From NCBI GenBank assembly GCA_022605955.1, contig JAKCOZ010000001.1:72050520-72114519 (forward strand): a stretch of 64,000 nucleotides of DNA. The letters are read 5' to 3'. Below, in pieces: positions 38,141-51,854 of this stretch. The position numbers and the translations under genes are program-made. Positions within the stretch are counted from its first letter, which is position 1. Each line of letters starts with the position of its first letter. The notes beneath the pieces were generated by a model. That model had not been told where the DNA came from. It saw only the letters and a list, made by a program, of their open reading frames with translations, and did no database searches. The DNA is from Rallus limicola (taxonomy: Eukaryota; Chordata; Aves; Gruiformes; Rallidae).

Positions 38141-41100
38141 CCCCATCTGAATGCAATGGGACTGAATATCATGGGTCAAGAGGTCATTCCACTATAGACA
38201 GCTTGACCGCACTGGGGCTACTGTCACCATCCCTGCACACTGCAGTTAACCGAGGCAGTAACAGGATTTTAGGGACACGAGGCCTGAGAAACAAGTGAGG
38301 GGCATTATTTAGGTGTTTAAAGTACATTGAGGCTGGAGGCAGTGCTGAAAAGAACTCAAGGGTTTTCTGTGTGCTGGGACAAGTTTCTCCTTCAGCCCCA
38401 GACTTACCAAAGAGTGTTAATGCCTGACCTGAAGAGCCTGACCTTGCTGTTTGTCCAATGGCTTGGGTTGCTCTGCTTCAATTGGTTTGGTACCTCTAAA
38501 TAAAGCTTTAACTGAGGACATTGTTCATCAGAGTAGCTGCAGTGTTCATTACTTACCTGGTTTGGTGGGCAGAAAGACAAGGATGCATATACGTTTTGGC
38601 ATTGGAAAGAAGTTGCTGATTGTTGTGGTTTGGAAAAGCAGACTTCTCCAAGGTTAAATGTCTGAGGTTGTTAATAACATGAAGCATAGGCCTTAAATTC
38701 TGAATCACAAATTAAAACCAACTCCAAATGAGGAAGAATGAAAAATTGTTACTTCTTGGAAAATACTTGATAGCCCTCATGAAGGTTGCTTAGCTTCTGC
38801 AGATATGCTCTGGTCAGTTTTTCAAGTGATTGAATTAATCTCATCTGCAGCCATGTTGAGGTATTCACAGTTGACACAAGGCAATGTAGGCACAACTGCT
38901 GGAACGGGTCATATGAGCACTTGTTTCATCTGTACATTTGCTAGTCCCATGGCTTAGTTCAAACAGCCTTTCATGGCTGGTAAGTTCAGAGAAATCTTGG
39001 GAACTTGCAGCCAACGTGGAGGTTTTGGGGTTGAATTTGCTTTCAGACCTTTGGGGATGGTTGTAGGGCAGCGTGGCATAACAGCATGACCGAGCACAAA
39101 CGCCAAACCAACCCACTGAAAGATCATTTCTACCCAGAAAAGACAATTTCTTAAGTGCCAGGAAGGGCCATAGCTACACAGTCACTGAAACCTACAGCTG
39201 GTCCCCTGTTCACAGCCACTCTGAGCACATCTTTACTTCCCTGACCTTGTACTTTTTTTTTTTTTCCTGTAGAAAAGCAATGGGCTCATTAAATAAACCT
39301 GACCAAACTGGTCCCTATTGCACACCCGTTCTCTGTGTACTAAGGGTCACAAGGACAGAAATAAAAAGCTATTACTCTACTGAACCTTGTGATATGCATA
39401 AAGAACATGAAATAAGATGATGTTTTCCATCGAGAGCTGGAGCTTTCTGAATTTCAACCATCTATTTTTACAATGGATTAGCATTTCCTCTGCCCCTTCA
39501 AGCCTTGTTAACAGAGCATCCTGTGGCCGTCCACTGCGATCAGCAGCAGAAGGGGCACCTCTCTCTCTGCTGTTTGGTCTCATGGAATGCCAAGAACCAA
39601 GAGGAACTTGTAGCTGGAGAGGCAGGACACACTTTGGAACTAGGTTTTGCAGGTATTTGCTTGACAATGGGAAAACAATGCTCTCCTGATTTCCTCTCCA
39701 AGCTCCAGACAGGGATGTGCTTTAATGAGCAGAGTCTTCTGCCTGACTCTTTGATGGCCCTTCCTACCTCTGCCTGCCTCTTCTTTTCATTCTTGGGATG
39801 CTACTCAGGAAAGCACTGCCTGTATATTCAACCTCCATCTTGGCTGGGTTTTGCAAACCACATAGGAGTCCCAGGGGGCCACAGCTACAAATAGCAGTTA
39901 GATTTAAGGTAGATTTGATATACCTGCAGGAATGGCAATGGAAATAGTGTATGCAGTACATACATACATCTAGTCCTGTCTCTTCCCCGCTGCAGTTCTC
40001 CTCACTCAGCTAGCCATCTTTCTCCTGTGCACAGTCAGTGCAGGCATAGCCCCATTCCACAGGACAATGACATTCATCCCTACTGACCCTTCCTTGACTT
40101 CTCATGTGGTCTCGGCATCTTTTTTCTTCCCAATTCTTGATCTCTTTGACAGCTGGACTCCAGTCCTATATCCTGACTCTCATGTCGTGCCCAGCTCCCC
40201 TCTTGCTACCTACCCCAGGCATTCAGTCTGTAAACCCCAAATCTCTGTCCTCTGCCTCAGGTATTTCCTCAATGCCCTTCTGTTGCTCTCTGTCTTGCTT
40301 CTTACACCAGGGTACAGTTCTGGTAGCTTCCTACTTCATTCTTCTCGAGGGTATGTTCAGAAGGAGGGAAATCCTGGGACAGCATGAAAGAAGGAGTGCC
40401 TGCTTTTTTGCTTCAGTGTCCCAATCCATGGGCTAGAGGAGCCAGAACTGCAACTGAAGCAAAAGTTCTGCTAGGGCCTCAGATGCCAGGTGTGTAGCAC
40501 AGATGAATTTTAGCAAATATTTAGAAAATCAAGCTGTGAAGCTTTATTTAGGCTCAATTTTACAAGCACAGGTGTCCTCACTGCCAGCAAGTGTGAGGTC
40601 TTCCTACCTCCTCTTTCTGAGACCCTGCTGTCATGGTTTATCTTTCATCAGCATTTGTATCCCTCAGATCTACCTCTGATTACTGGTAGAAAACTAATCC
40701 AGCCACATTCTGGCCAGAAGGAGCAGGGCAAGGATCTCTCCCTCCTGTTAGCCCAGAGCCTCTTGAAAAGCTCAGCTGGTCAGAGAGATGTGGTCTCTGG
40801 TTCTGGTCAGCTGGTGCTGTTTGCATTTCAAAGCCTCGTCATGTGGTTAAATTGGGACAGGCTTTTCACAAAGGCAACTTTCATGCTCCTTTTTCAAAGG
40901 GCATGTATATTAAAGCCTCTCTGTGAAAGATTACCACAATATTTTGATAAGGCAAAACATACCCTAGCCCTAGTCTTAGAGATAAGAACAACTTCTGACT
41001 AAGGGTTTCCCTGTGTAACTCAGGTTTAGGTAAATATTCAGAGTGGAAATTTTAGCTGAAATATCTAATGTTTGGTAAATGTACTTAAGCAATCTTAACA

Positions 41101-44100
41101 ATAGAGCCACCAGCCCCACCTAGAAGTGGTTTGCACCCTTTTGGCAGAAAGATCTAGGATTGAATGGATATAAGTCTAAGCAGGGGGAAATTATGCTGCT
41201 CACTATTTCCCAGTGAGTCACCAACAGGTTTTCTAAAACTCTGTAATAACAGCTTTTTTTTTTTTTTCTTTTTTTTAGAACACATGAGATGCTTTTCTTC
41301 AAAAAGTACCATTATAATGAAGGAGGAGTGGAAACACACGTGCTTTTCATCTGCACAGAATACAGAGAGGCTATGTAATGTAAAGCAGGCCTTAAAGAGA
41401 CAAATAACTATGCTTAAAATGCTGGTAGAATCAACCTAGAAAAAACCAAACACATTTCAAGTGCACATTGAAATCCTGTCATATCATCTGAAGTAGAGGA
41501 GCAAGGCAGAGGATACTACGCCAAGACTCAACGGAAGGGCTAATAGATAGGCTCACACACCCAGGACTGATAAACATGTTTTGTGCAAATCTCTTTCACA
41601 TTGCTTTATTTTTCTTCTTATAAATATTTAAAAAGAGATTTGTCTTACCAGGATGACTTCAGTATGAGAAAGTGAAAAGAGCAGGGGTTTAATATTCATG
41701 GATTAGAGAGAGCTTTACAAACTTTTGCTTTGGTTTGGTTCACTTTATTTAATACAGTGTGCAACCAGTATCACGTACAAAGTCCCAGACAGAGTCCTTG
41801 CCACCCTGTGCTAGTGTGGTTCCAAGCTGCTCACAACTAGAAATCTTAAGACAGGTACCTTTATGGTCTTCTAGTTTCCCCATGTTACTTCTTCTGCCTC
41901 TCCCTGCCTGCAGAGTCCTGGAAGCATAGGCCAGGCCCCACCCTGCTGTTGGAAGTTCATGGAAACCATCAATCAGAACTAGTTGCCTTTAGCAACCAAC
42001 AACAAATCTGCCTGAGTTAGCCACAGGGATGCAGAGCTTGTGGTTATTGCGACGTTCATGTTGAGCTGAGGATTCCTGGCATCAGGAAGACTTAACCTGT
42101 ACAGGCTTCCAGAAAGAAAGTAAGTATTAAGTAATGTCTGCAGGGTGTTACAGAAGGTTCCTCCGGCTTGGCTGCACCCCAGCCACTGCTGCTTAGAGCA
42201 GAAAGAGACCATAAGCCAGTTTGGAAACTGATAACCAGTGGGTTCTTCATCTGAGGTGCCTGTCTCAGTCCTGGGAGGGAGAAGCACCCTGAAAATGCCA
42301 CTGGCCAGCCTGTCTTGCAGTCCGCAGCAAGGTTTCTTCTGGTTGAAAATCTGCAGGAGTGGAAATGTTGTACTCAGCCTTTCTAATAGCCTGAATTGTC
42401 ATATATTTAATGTTATTGTTGCTGACTCATTACATAAAACCTTAAATACCTTGACAGGGGAATATATATATATACCTGTTTATAGTACATGTATAGGTGT
42501 CTGTGCTATATATATATCTACATTTGTATTGAGAAACCATATCTGACTCTCGATACCTGTACCAGGTACTCCTAGACAAGTGTACAGTCCTGTCTCCAGC
42601 CTCACCTAGGATAACCTTCTGCCCCTTCACAGTGCAGTAAAACGAGACAGCACGAGCTGCAAGACCTTGAAGCACAGGAATGGGCTCAAAATTGCATTAA
42701 TTCATCAGCTTTGTCAGTGGACCAGTTGCTGCCTCCCACAGAGAGGGTATAAAAAAAAGTGAGGCAGTCTCTGAGGCTGGGTGTCGGCAGAGGGATTATG
42801 ATGGATTCTGACCCTCCCAGCCCAAAATGTTTTCCTAGGTCAGGGCGGTGTGCATTTCAACAGCTGCCCCTGTGCTAACACCTATGCCCTTGGGAACAAG
42901 AGGCCAAGAGGAAAAGAAGGGAAAACATGGACATACACTTCAAAATTGGCTTGGGTTTCAAGGGGAAAAAAGCTGAAGAGGATTATTTCTCTTCATTCCT
43001 TTCCTTCCCTGAGCACCAGATGTGGGGAAGGACCCTGCTGTGGTGTCAGAAGGAGGCAGAGCAGTTGTTGCACAGATCCCAGCATCTATGTTCAGTACAA
43101 TTCATCCTTTGGGGGTGTTCAGTGATTTCAACACCATCTTCTCGATTTTCCAGAGGGTACACTCTACAAGTTAGTCATTCAGCCTAGTGCTCTTTTGAAA
43201 GAATCACGGTATTTTCAAAGAAGTCAAAGGTCATCACTGGCTTAGCTTGACATTTACACTTGTAATTTTTATCAGGAGATAGGGGAATGGCATTCAGTAC
43301 TGGTAAACCTGAAAGCAGTGGAATGTGGGGTTTCCCACCCCCCCCCCGAAGAGATTTAGAGCTCACTTTCTCTCACTTACAATCTAAAAATAATTCTCTC
43401 CTTTCATCAGTTCATTAGCAAAAACACATTGCAGCACACTGCACCTTGTTATTGACATTCTTTGCAATATAAACACTGCTGCAGAATAACTGCCTAACCA
43501 CTTCCGCCAGACAGTAAAATGCCAGAGGATATATTCATTCCAGTGATAGAGCAATTAATTTTTAACGCCCCACCCCCACCCCTTCCTCCCCTTTTACACC
43601 TGTCTGAAAGATACAGGAATGCCTGAAGCCAGAGGAACTGCGTAGGTTCTGCTACCTGAACATCTAGTCTATCATTTGTTAGGTCTGGGCATCAACATCC
43701 TTCCTGAACCTAGCAGGTGCTGAAGAGCTGAAAGTAGAAGAGCCTAAAATGAAACACACAGGTTTGAATTCTTTGTCCCTCCTGGTGATAGAACTGAGAA
43801 TCCTTGTTTTTACTTGGATTCACTATGAAGTATATACAACACATTTCCCAGCAGGCAAAGGGGGAAATGTTAAACAATATTATTCTTAATTAACACTAGG
43901 CGAACATTTTAAGGTCTCCATCAAGCTCAGAACCTCACTTAGCTGGGCTAAGTGAGCAGGCGTTCCTTGCCCTGAAGAGTTTAAAACCTAAAGAGTACAG
44001 AGAGTCATCAAAGCCAGGGACAGCCCTCTTTTCACAGAGCAATTAGACCTGCAGAAACCCCATGTCCTTCTCCACAAGATTACCCCTTTTTCTGTTAATA

Positions 44101-46261
44101 AGATGACAAACTTTCCTTATTAGCATTATTGTACACACAATGCAATTCTTGATCTGTTCCTTGGCAAGTGTGTTTCTTAATGTGCCAATAAAAATAGTTC
44201 CACTACCTTCGTCCCTCTCAGTATATTTAGAGGCCTCAAAGCACATCAGCACACATGCAGTAATAACTGATAAGGGAATAAAGTTATAAACACTCCTAAT
44301 TTGTATTATGCTGGATACATCAAAAAGCTACTTTTCCATAATCTCCTTATTGCCTTTGTAATCCTCACGCAAGACCTCTGAAAATCTCTCTAGAGCATAA
44401 AGATAGAAAAGAATCAAAGAGGGAGGGGAAAAGGGAAGCACATTTAATAATTGAGGAAAATCTCATTTGAGCAAAGACTAATTTATGAGCACACGAAGCT
44501 TCATAAAGCTCCAAATACAGCTGGAATGGATTAAAACCAGTTGCAGCTTGCAGACCTAGACCATACGGCGAGAAGCTAGACCTGGACTCATCAGTATTGT
44601 GGACCTCAGGAAGACCTGAGCCTAGGATGGAGGGACTTAGTTGTAAAAAAATATACAAGGAAGCAGGCAGAGCTAAAGCAGCTTTAACGCTCCTATCCAA
44701 TTCAGAAAATGCCAATTTCACATTTGCTTGTCCCAGTAGTGAGAACTCATCTGTTTCCAACACAAATAAACGTGGCTTTACTTCACATGAGGGAACACTG
44801 GCCCTAAAATTTAACCTATCCTATCCACGAGGCTAGTCCTCTGGCCATGCCATGTCAACTAAGTAAATTCAGTTATTTCTGCTCTATTTTCACCACAGCT
44901 TTGAGCCAAAAGTGAAGAGGGTCCCACAAATCTCTTTGAACTGAAGCTGCCATGTTTTGGGCAGCCCAGTCTCGGTGCTGGTTTTTCCTGTAATTCCGCA
45001 TGCCACGCAGCCCTTGGGGAGGACACTAGTAGGTAGGTCCTGTTAGTCTTCTGAGTGCCAACGTGCTATGTATTCCAGTATTCATCCAATGTATAAAAAC
45101 ATGCCAGACTTAAAGGGAAGCATATATCCATAGCCGTGGCTTGCATGCAGATAGGTCTTAATATGTTTTTGATTTATTCCCTTTTATTTTGGGGTTCCTA
45201 TATTGTTTTCTGGTATTTTCAGAATAAATGCGCATTAACAATCATTTGTGCTATGCTGCACATGTGCAGAGGGTCCAGTATGTGGTAGAGATGCTGAAGG
45301 CACTGCACATCCACTGCACAGCAGGTTTGTGCATGCACAGTGATTCTGATGCAATAAAAATGTGTAGGACCCACTGGGAATATGTTACAGAGCGTATCTG
45401 TGCATAGTAACAAACTATGCAGCAGAGTCAAATGCTAGACTCTCTGGACAGAAGTACTGTTCTGACTCAGTTCCTGGGAAGTAAAGAGATCCCAGAAATA
45501 TGTCTGAACTCCCCCTCTAACCTATGAGTTAAAAGTTCTGTCTAAAATATATGGCCATATTCAAGAAATGCATATCCTGGGTTTCCCTGGTGGGAAACCA
45601 ATGCACATAAAAGGGGATGGTGACATGCATCTGTCTGCACAGACACGCACAAAACAATAAAACACTGGGTTACATTCCTTGCTCAGTACTGTTGCTACTA
45701 GTAGTAAATGCACACCCAGCAGGGATGGAAGAAGGAAAACCCACACAAGAAACAAACAATAGGCACATAAATGACTGAAGCCAGTCAAGGGAGAAGCAAG
45801 TTTTGGGAAGCATACTGTTCCTGGGCAGGCACTGGGGGCCCTGCAGACTCCCACTGACCTGGCAGACCCTGTAGCAGATCCCTGGGGAAGAGTTGATGTT
45901 GCCTCCCCTTCTCCCTCCTTGCAAGAATTTCCTAGTAAAGTCCGTGCAATGAAGGCAGAGTCTTCTTTTTCTGAAAGCAGAACAGAATTTCTTCAGTTTT
46001 GTAATTCAAAAGTATTTTAATTCTGTAATGGCTTTTATTCTTCAGGCTGTGAATTGACCATAAATAGTTCTCTGCAAGAATTTGCTATTGGGTCTGTGGT
46101 ATTTATTAGAGACAACTCAGACAAAGAACCTTAGGCTAAACTGCAGCCCTTTTGGATTCTTTTCATTGTAGAAAGGAGGCTGGGAGGACCTGAGGAGAAC
46201 TCACCATCCAAAAGCATGTCCCAGGCTTCCCACCCTGCTTCTTTGCCATGTAAAAGAGAGG
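38141..46261. other. Non-coding stretch, no gene seen
   Basis: About 8 kb without a recognisable gene. A TA microsatellite is present at 42462-42475 with a second TA run at 42507-42516. A run of nine C lies near 43339-43347, and pyrimidine-rich tracts occur at 41251-41277 and 43568-43595. Confidence 0.45.
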
Positions 46262-46705
46262 GAATCATTGAATCACAGAATTGTAGGGGTTGGAAGGGAC
46301 CGTCAGGGATAGAGTCCAACCCCCCTGCCAAAGCAGGTTCATTAGGACAGGTCACATAGGGAGGCATCCAGATGAGTCTTGAAATATCTCCAGAGAAGGA
46401 GACTCCACAATTCCCCTGGGCAGCTTGTCCCAGGGCTCTGTCACCCTCACTGGGAAAAAGTTCGTCCGCATGTTGGTGCGAAACTTCCTGAGCTCCAATT
46501 TGCAGCCATTGCCCCTTGTCCTGTCTCCACAGACCACTGAAAAGGGGCTGGCCATTTCCCTTTGTCTTTGTGTTTGTAAACACTAATCAGATCCCCTCTC
46601 AGTCTTCTTTTCTCAAGGCTGAACAGCCCCACTTCATTCAGCCTTTCCTCGTAGAAGAGATGCTCCAGGCCCTTAATCATCTTTGTTGCCTGGAATGACC
46701 CGGGC
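46262..46705 (-). mobile_element. CR1 LINE, 5'-truncated copy
   Basis: An antisense CR1 3' end. From the left are the terminal repeats (AATCATTGAATCACAGAATT), GTTGGAAGGGACC, GAGTCCAACCCCCCTGCC and the complement of the ORF2 C-terminal coding part. It ends near 46705 at the point of 5' truncation. Similarity is good and continuous, so this copy is younger than the one at 8428-9378. Confidence 0.94.
46352..46700 (-). pseudogene. CR1 ORF2 C-terminus, frameshifted
   Basis: Read on the minus strand, one frame gives [20 protein letters not shown] followed by [14 protein letters not shown], the conserved CR1 ORF2 C-terminal segment. A second frame continues with [31 protein letters not shown] and [11 protein letters not shown]. 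At least one frameshift near 46550-46590 separates them. The catalytic core was never included because the insertion is truncated, so no active product is possible. Confidence 0.85.
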
Positions 46706-49700
46706 ACACTACAGACCAGAAACCTGTATCCCAGAAAAGCTGATAGCAGCCAGGTGAGTGTGCCATAAAGCAGAGCAGCTTCTTGTACTTAAAGGTAGAT
46801 CTAGAGGAGCACCTCTACTGTGAAATGTAGAAGAGGTGTCAGTCCTGCCCTCACGTTCTCCCACGCTGTGCCTCCTGTGGTCCTTATATTGAGGAGCACA
46901 GTGTGGGAGTATTGCCCACCATACTGTGTTTTCTCCTTATGACAGCATCAAAATGTCCCAGCATAAAACTGCCAAGGGCAGCACAGGCTGGTGGTGCTGC
47001 CACAGTGTCACTGGGGCAGTGACTGGTGGCCCCAGGTTGGGCTGAAGTAGGTTGTGAGTAGGGTGACAGGAGCCCTGGGAAAGGCTGGGCAGGGGCAGTA
47101 ATGGCTGGCAGTGGCCTCAGGGACCTGACAAAAATTGATTTGGGCCCTCAGGTTTGCATTCATTCTATTTGAATTTATCTGACAACACAAAAACTCTGTG
47201 GTGGATATTCATGGATGAACCTCAGTGACTTAGGATCACACGTGCCAACGGAGCTTGGCATACGACACAACCCTGAATAAATGCATAAAGTAATCACAGC
47301 CACTGCTTCAAGTAGTCCTATTTACAGACATCTAAAAATAGCAGTGACTAAGCCAAACTGCCTTGAGTTAACACAGTGGCCAGAGCTGTCCTGCATGTAG
47401 TGTGGTTAACACAGTTCTCAGCTCTTGGGAAGTCAGTGGTCAAACACTTCTATAGAACATTTTCCAGTTAATAACGATCTTTATCCTTAAAGCAGGTGTA
47501 CTTAACTGTGAGTTGGTTTTGCTGTACAGTCATTTCAACACTTAGCCTGTACTAACTCCTCTTTATGCAGTCCCACCAGTGAGATCTATAGAGTGGGAAC
47601 ACTCTTTGGTTACAGCCTGAACTTTGATGTGGTATAAGTGTCACCACCTTTCATGTCAAGAAGGGCACAAATCCCAGCATCACTCAAGGTGAATGCACCG
47701 TCTCTGATTTCAGTTTCCCATGTACTTTATTAGCTTAAGACTTTATGGTGAACACAGCCCCACAGAGGAAGCCCTGACACAGAGGAGGAAAAGCCAGCTG
47801 AGCTGTTTGTTTCCATAGATTAAATCCTAAGCCGCTCTGCAGGCAGGTATCAGCTCAAAGACTGATGCAGCAGTCTCCCTGTATAGGGTAGTTCTTTTGG
47901 AGGCAAAGCAGCCCAAGAGCCAACCCATCCACCAATGAGTGTGTCATTTTTTGTTGCTTGGAGAAAATATGTATCAGTGATTACCAGTGTGAGTGTCTGC
48001 TGCTTATTAAAAATAAACCCCATTCTGTCTCATTCAAGAACTTTCTAAAATTCTTTTCTACAGAAAGGTGACTGATGTAGGATGCAGAGTGTTCCTATTT
48101 TTAGCTTTATAGCTAGACTTGCCAATCTTTGAAGTGCATTGATATGAACCAGAAACAGCTGGATCTTCAGTCAGCAAAATGGTAAAGATAGGTGGCGTGT
48201 AGTCATTGAATTAAAAAGCTTCATTGCTGCCCATAATCACTGATTGGATATTATCTAATGGCAGCAGAAGAGATATTGTTAACATCTGACGGTTTCGATT
48301 TCAAGTATTTTTAGGAGACGCATCAGTTGAAGCAGTGATTAGACAAAAGTGGACCAAAACCATCAGTTGATTGCTTTTAGACATTATGATCTCATTTTAA
48401 AACGAATGAAAACAAGTCTATAAATTTATTCAGCTGTAATTTCAGTCTGTTCATACTTTATGATCTTGCTCTGTTTTGCAAACATCAAAGGGAACTGATA
48501 TATGCCAAATGACCAACACTCTTTTCTCCCCCACATGAATAATTCCTATAGCTGATTTCTACTGGGAAAGAGAAATACCTTTTATTTCTGTTACGTGCTA
48601 GACACGGTTTAGAGCAATTAGCTGCATCTAGGATACTTCAGATTATTTTCTATTTGTCTGACAGGTCAAGGAAAGTAGCTCAGTGAGATCTGCTTTGAAA
48701 GAGACATTATGAATATGTCCAAAGCAGTCTATACAGCTGGGTTCAAGTGCTTCATTTCCAAGGTCTTTGTTTTGGTAGGAAATGGTGATTGAGACTAATG
48801 CCTGTGCACATTTATCAAAATGGGTATTTCCTTGACTGCCTATTCAAACAATGCCTCTGACAACATTTCCGGTTAGCATCCCCAAGGCTTACAGCAGATG
48901 TTTGTTTGATGGGCTTTCATCTCCACTGTTATTTGGAAAGTCCATTTGGAAATAATAGCTCTATTACAAACCACAGAAAGCAGAGGCAACATTATGAGAA
49001 TCATTTACCCTGGGCAATCCAAATCAAATCCCCGGGGGGGAAGAACATCTAACCGCTATGTCCATTAAAACTATTCTGGGAAAGTGGTATGACACACGTT
49101 CGTGTTCTGAAAATCCCTTTGTCTCTCCTTCCCAGTGCTGCTCATAGGTTTTCACTTCTGCTGGGTGTCTGAACATGCTAACTCTGTGTGTCCTTAATGT
49201 TGTGTCATAGCCGTTGCTGTGATATTTCATTCAGCAAGGCTGCTTCTCTGTGTTGGAATAGGAAAGCCACGAGTTCCTCACTCATTCCAGAGCCTTCACT
49301 GTGCCTGAAGCTGAGGCTAGTAACAACTGGGTTTAAACAAGGATTTAATAAGCAGGGGTCTGGCATGGTTTCCTTGACCGTCATAAAATAGAGCTTTTAG
49401 GTACCACCAGCTCTCCATTTTATTTAATGTCTGAGTCACCGGCTCAATCAAAATAGTGATTTAACCTTGACATAGCTCAATTTAATCTTGTCTCTAAGTG
49501 GGAGCAAAACGGTTCAGCATGGGATTTTACTGTGCTTTCAGCACAACTCAACCTTGTCTCCACCTGTGTGACCAACCCGACCTGTGAAAGTTAGGATGCT
49601 GTAAGCTGACTACGACTTGAGCATAACTGTAGTATCAAGAGAGAGTTGATCTGAAACAGTATTTGGCTCTTATACGCTGCCTTTCAGCTAGTGTGCTTTT

Positions 49701-50010
49701 CTATAGTGTGTAAGATTCAATAAAGCTAGTCAAAGATTCACTTTCTTACTGTCATTGTTTTTTCACAGAATTAAAATAAGGTTTTAGGCAAGAAAAGTAT
49801 TTTTATTTTCCCCTTGAACTTCATTGAAAAGCTTTGGATTTTCATTGCCAAAAAAACCCCGCTGGCTTGTGTGATTTTTTTATTACAAACAGCCAAAACA
49901 TTTATACAAATATAGGAATCTTCTTGCAAACAGCATCTGTTCTACCCAAGGCTTCTTTTTGGCTTCATAAGCTTTCATGCAGCTCTAATTCTTATCTGTT
50001 ATATCATTAA
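46706..50010. other. Non-coding stretch, no gene seen
   Basis: AT-rich, gene-free sequence with short frames only. No clear repeat or RNA gene was recognised. Confidence 0.45.
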
Positions 50011-50120
50011 GGCATCTGAGGCTCAAACAAATGAAGCAATTTGCCCTGGGTGCCCCAGTCGGCTGGTGGCAGAGGCCAGAAGAATCCTGTTCTCTGACAC
50101 CCAGTCTCCTGTCTGAGCCT
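50011..50120 (-). mobile_element. MIR SINE relic
   Basis: Antisense MIR core: ATCTGAGGCTCAAACAAATG, AAGCAATTTGCCCTGGGTGC, GGCTGGTGGCAGAGGCCAGA and GAATCCTGTTCTCTGACACC follow the usual order (CTGAGGCTCAGAGAGG, AAGTGACTTGCCCAAGGTCA, GTGGCAGAGC, GGTCTCTGACTCC). This is the clearest MIR in the window. Confidence 0.75.
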
Positions 50121-51263
50121 GTTCTCCATTCCCACCTTTCTGCAGGAAGACAAACATTCATCAGTGCTCCTGGGACAGCTCTGATACTGGGAATAGTCTT
50201 TATTCTTGGAATAGAGAACTGGCCTGATAATAGTATATACGCTGGTAAATACTTTATTTGGATTTAAGCATCCTCTGGAAAGATTCTGCTGCAGACAGAG
50301 GCATTGCAGCTGTGAGGAATATTATTTAGGGTTATGTCTGTCTTCTGCTACTGTCTACTGAACACTTCCTGAAAGAAAGGATACAAAGGAGAGGGAAATG
50401 TAAATGACGTTACTGAAGCCCGTGTGTCCCTCTGTCAGACAAATGGCACTTGGCAATCAGTCTTTGTTACACTGTCACTGGACATTTTAAACAGCAGTTG
50501 GGCTTAATTGGAACACATCATGCTTCAGTACCTGCGTAAATATTAGACCCTATCTGTCTATTGCATCAATTTCTGATTTGGGGGCACCAGGAAGTGTCTA
50601 TTTTCACGCTATCTGCTGCTTCTTTACCTACTCCAGCTTTTCCATAAAAGTGTATGTTTTGCTTTTAAGTGATTTATTACTGTGGCTTCCTCATCCTCAT
50701 TTGAATCAGGATTTAAATAATTGGATTTCCAATCTTTTCTTCCTGTTTGTACTGCTGTGCAGCATGTTACATGCAAGCAGCTTTTGTAGGGCATGGGGCC
50801 TGATACAGCTAGAAAAGGACATATTTTGAATGTGTTACTCTCCAATTTAGCAAATAGTGTTAATTTACCATGATTATAGTCCTTGGATTATAACTGTTTA
50901 GTGAAGTGAATGCATACAGGGAAAGGCAAGTGCTTCAATAAATTGAGACAGTAGATCTTAACATACATGTTTTTAGTGTTACTTGCCAGCAAACTATGTC
51001 AGCTCCTTATTGTATATAACACAACATGTACAAGGCAATGCATATATTTTTTATGCTTTTGCCTTAGGAATACTGACTAAAGACTTTCTCTTTGACTGGT
51101 AATTGATATATATATATTTTCTCCAGGTTACAAGGCTTGTCACTTTTATCTCTTCATGATTTATTGAAGAACTAAGTGAAGTAAAGCTTCAAGTGTCTGC
51201 ACCATGTTCAAATGTCATGGATTAATTTCATCAAAAATTGCAAGAGTAAGTCTAATTTGACAT
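50121..51263. other. Non-coding stretch, no gene seen
   Basis: AT-rich sequence with a short TA run near 51107-51117; nothing else is recognisable. Confidence 0.45.
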
Positions 51264-51854
51264 TGTCTTGGTTTAATCCCAGTCAGTAACTAAGCACCAT
51301 GCAGACACTCGTTCACCCCTCTTCCCCATCCCCTTGGGGAAGAGGGTGGAAAAAAGCCTTGTGGGTTGAGTTAAAGACCATTTAATAGGGTAAGAAAGGA
51401 TGATGATGATGGTGGTGATGATGATGGAAAAATAATAATAAAACCCTACAACAACAACAAAAGAAGTGATGCACAAGTGCTACTGCTCACCATATGCAGA
51501 ACCACCCCCCACCCCCCTCCACTGCCCTTCCCCGATGCCCAGTCTGTTTCCGAGTAGAATCTCACCTCCTGGCTACATTCCCCAGTTATACCTGGAGCAT
51601 GATGTTCTATAGTAGGGAATATCTCTTTGGCCAGCCTGGGTCAGCTGTCCTGGCTGTGCTCTCACAGCTTCTTGTGCACATGGTGGGGCCTGGGAAGCTG
51701 AAAAGTTGTTGACTTAGTGTAAGCACTACAACTACTTAACAACAGCTAAAAACATCAGTGTGTTATCAACACCATTCTAATACTAAATCTAAAATACAGC
51801 ACTATACCAGCTACTAGAAAGAAAATTAACTTTACTTCAGCTGAAACCAGGACA
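51264..51854 (-). mobile_element. ERVL-type solo LTR with intact target duplication
   Basis: A complete 591-bp LTR of a common avian ERVL family, on the minus strand. It starts TGTCCTGGTTTCAGCTG and ends TTAAACCAAGACA when read 5' to 3' on that strand. A GGTATAACTGG string stands in the TATA position (about 51588-51598) and CCTATTAAATGG supplies an ATTAAA poly(A) signal (about 51381-51392). GAT/ATC and TTG trinucleotide runs interrupt the R region. The bases GACAT flank it on both sides (51259-51263 and 51855-51859), a perfect 5-bp target duplication. No internal retroviral sequence is present, so it is a solo LTR left by recombination between two LTRs. Confidence 0.93.
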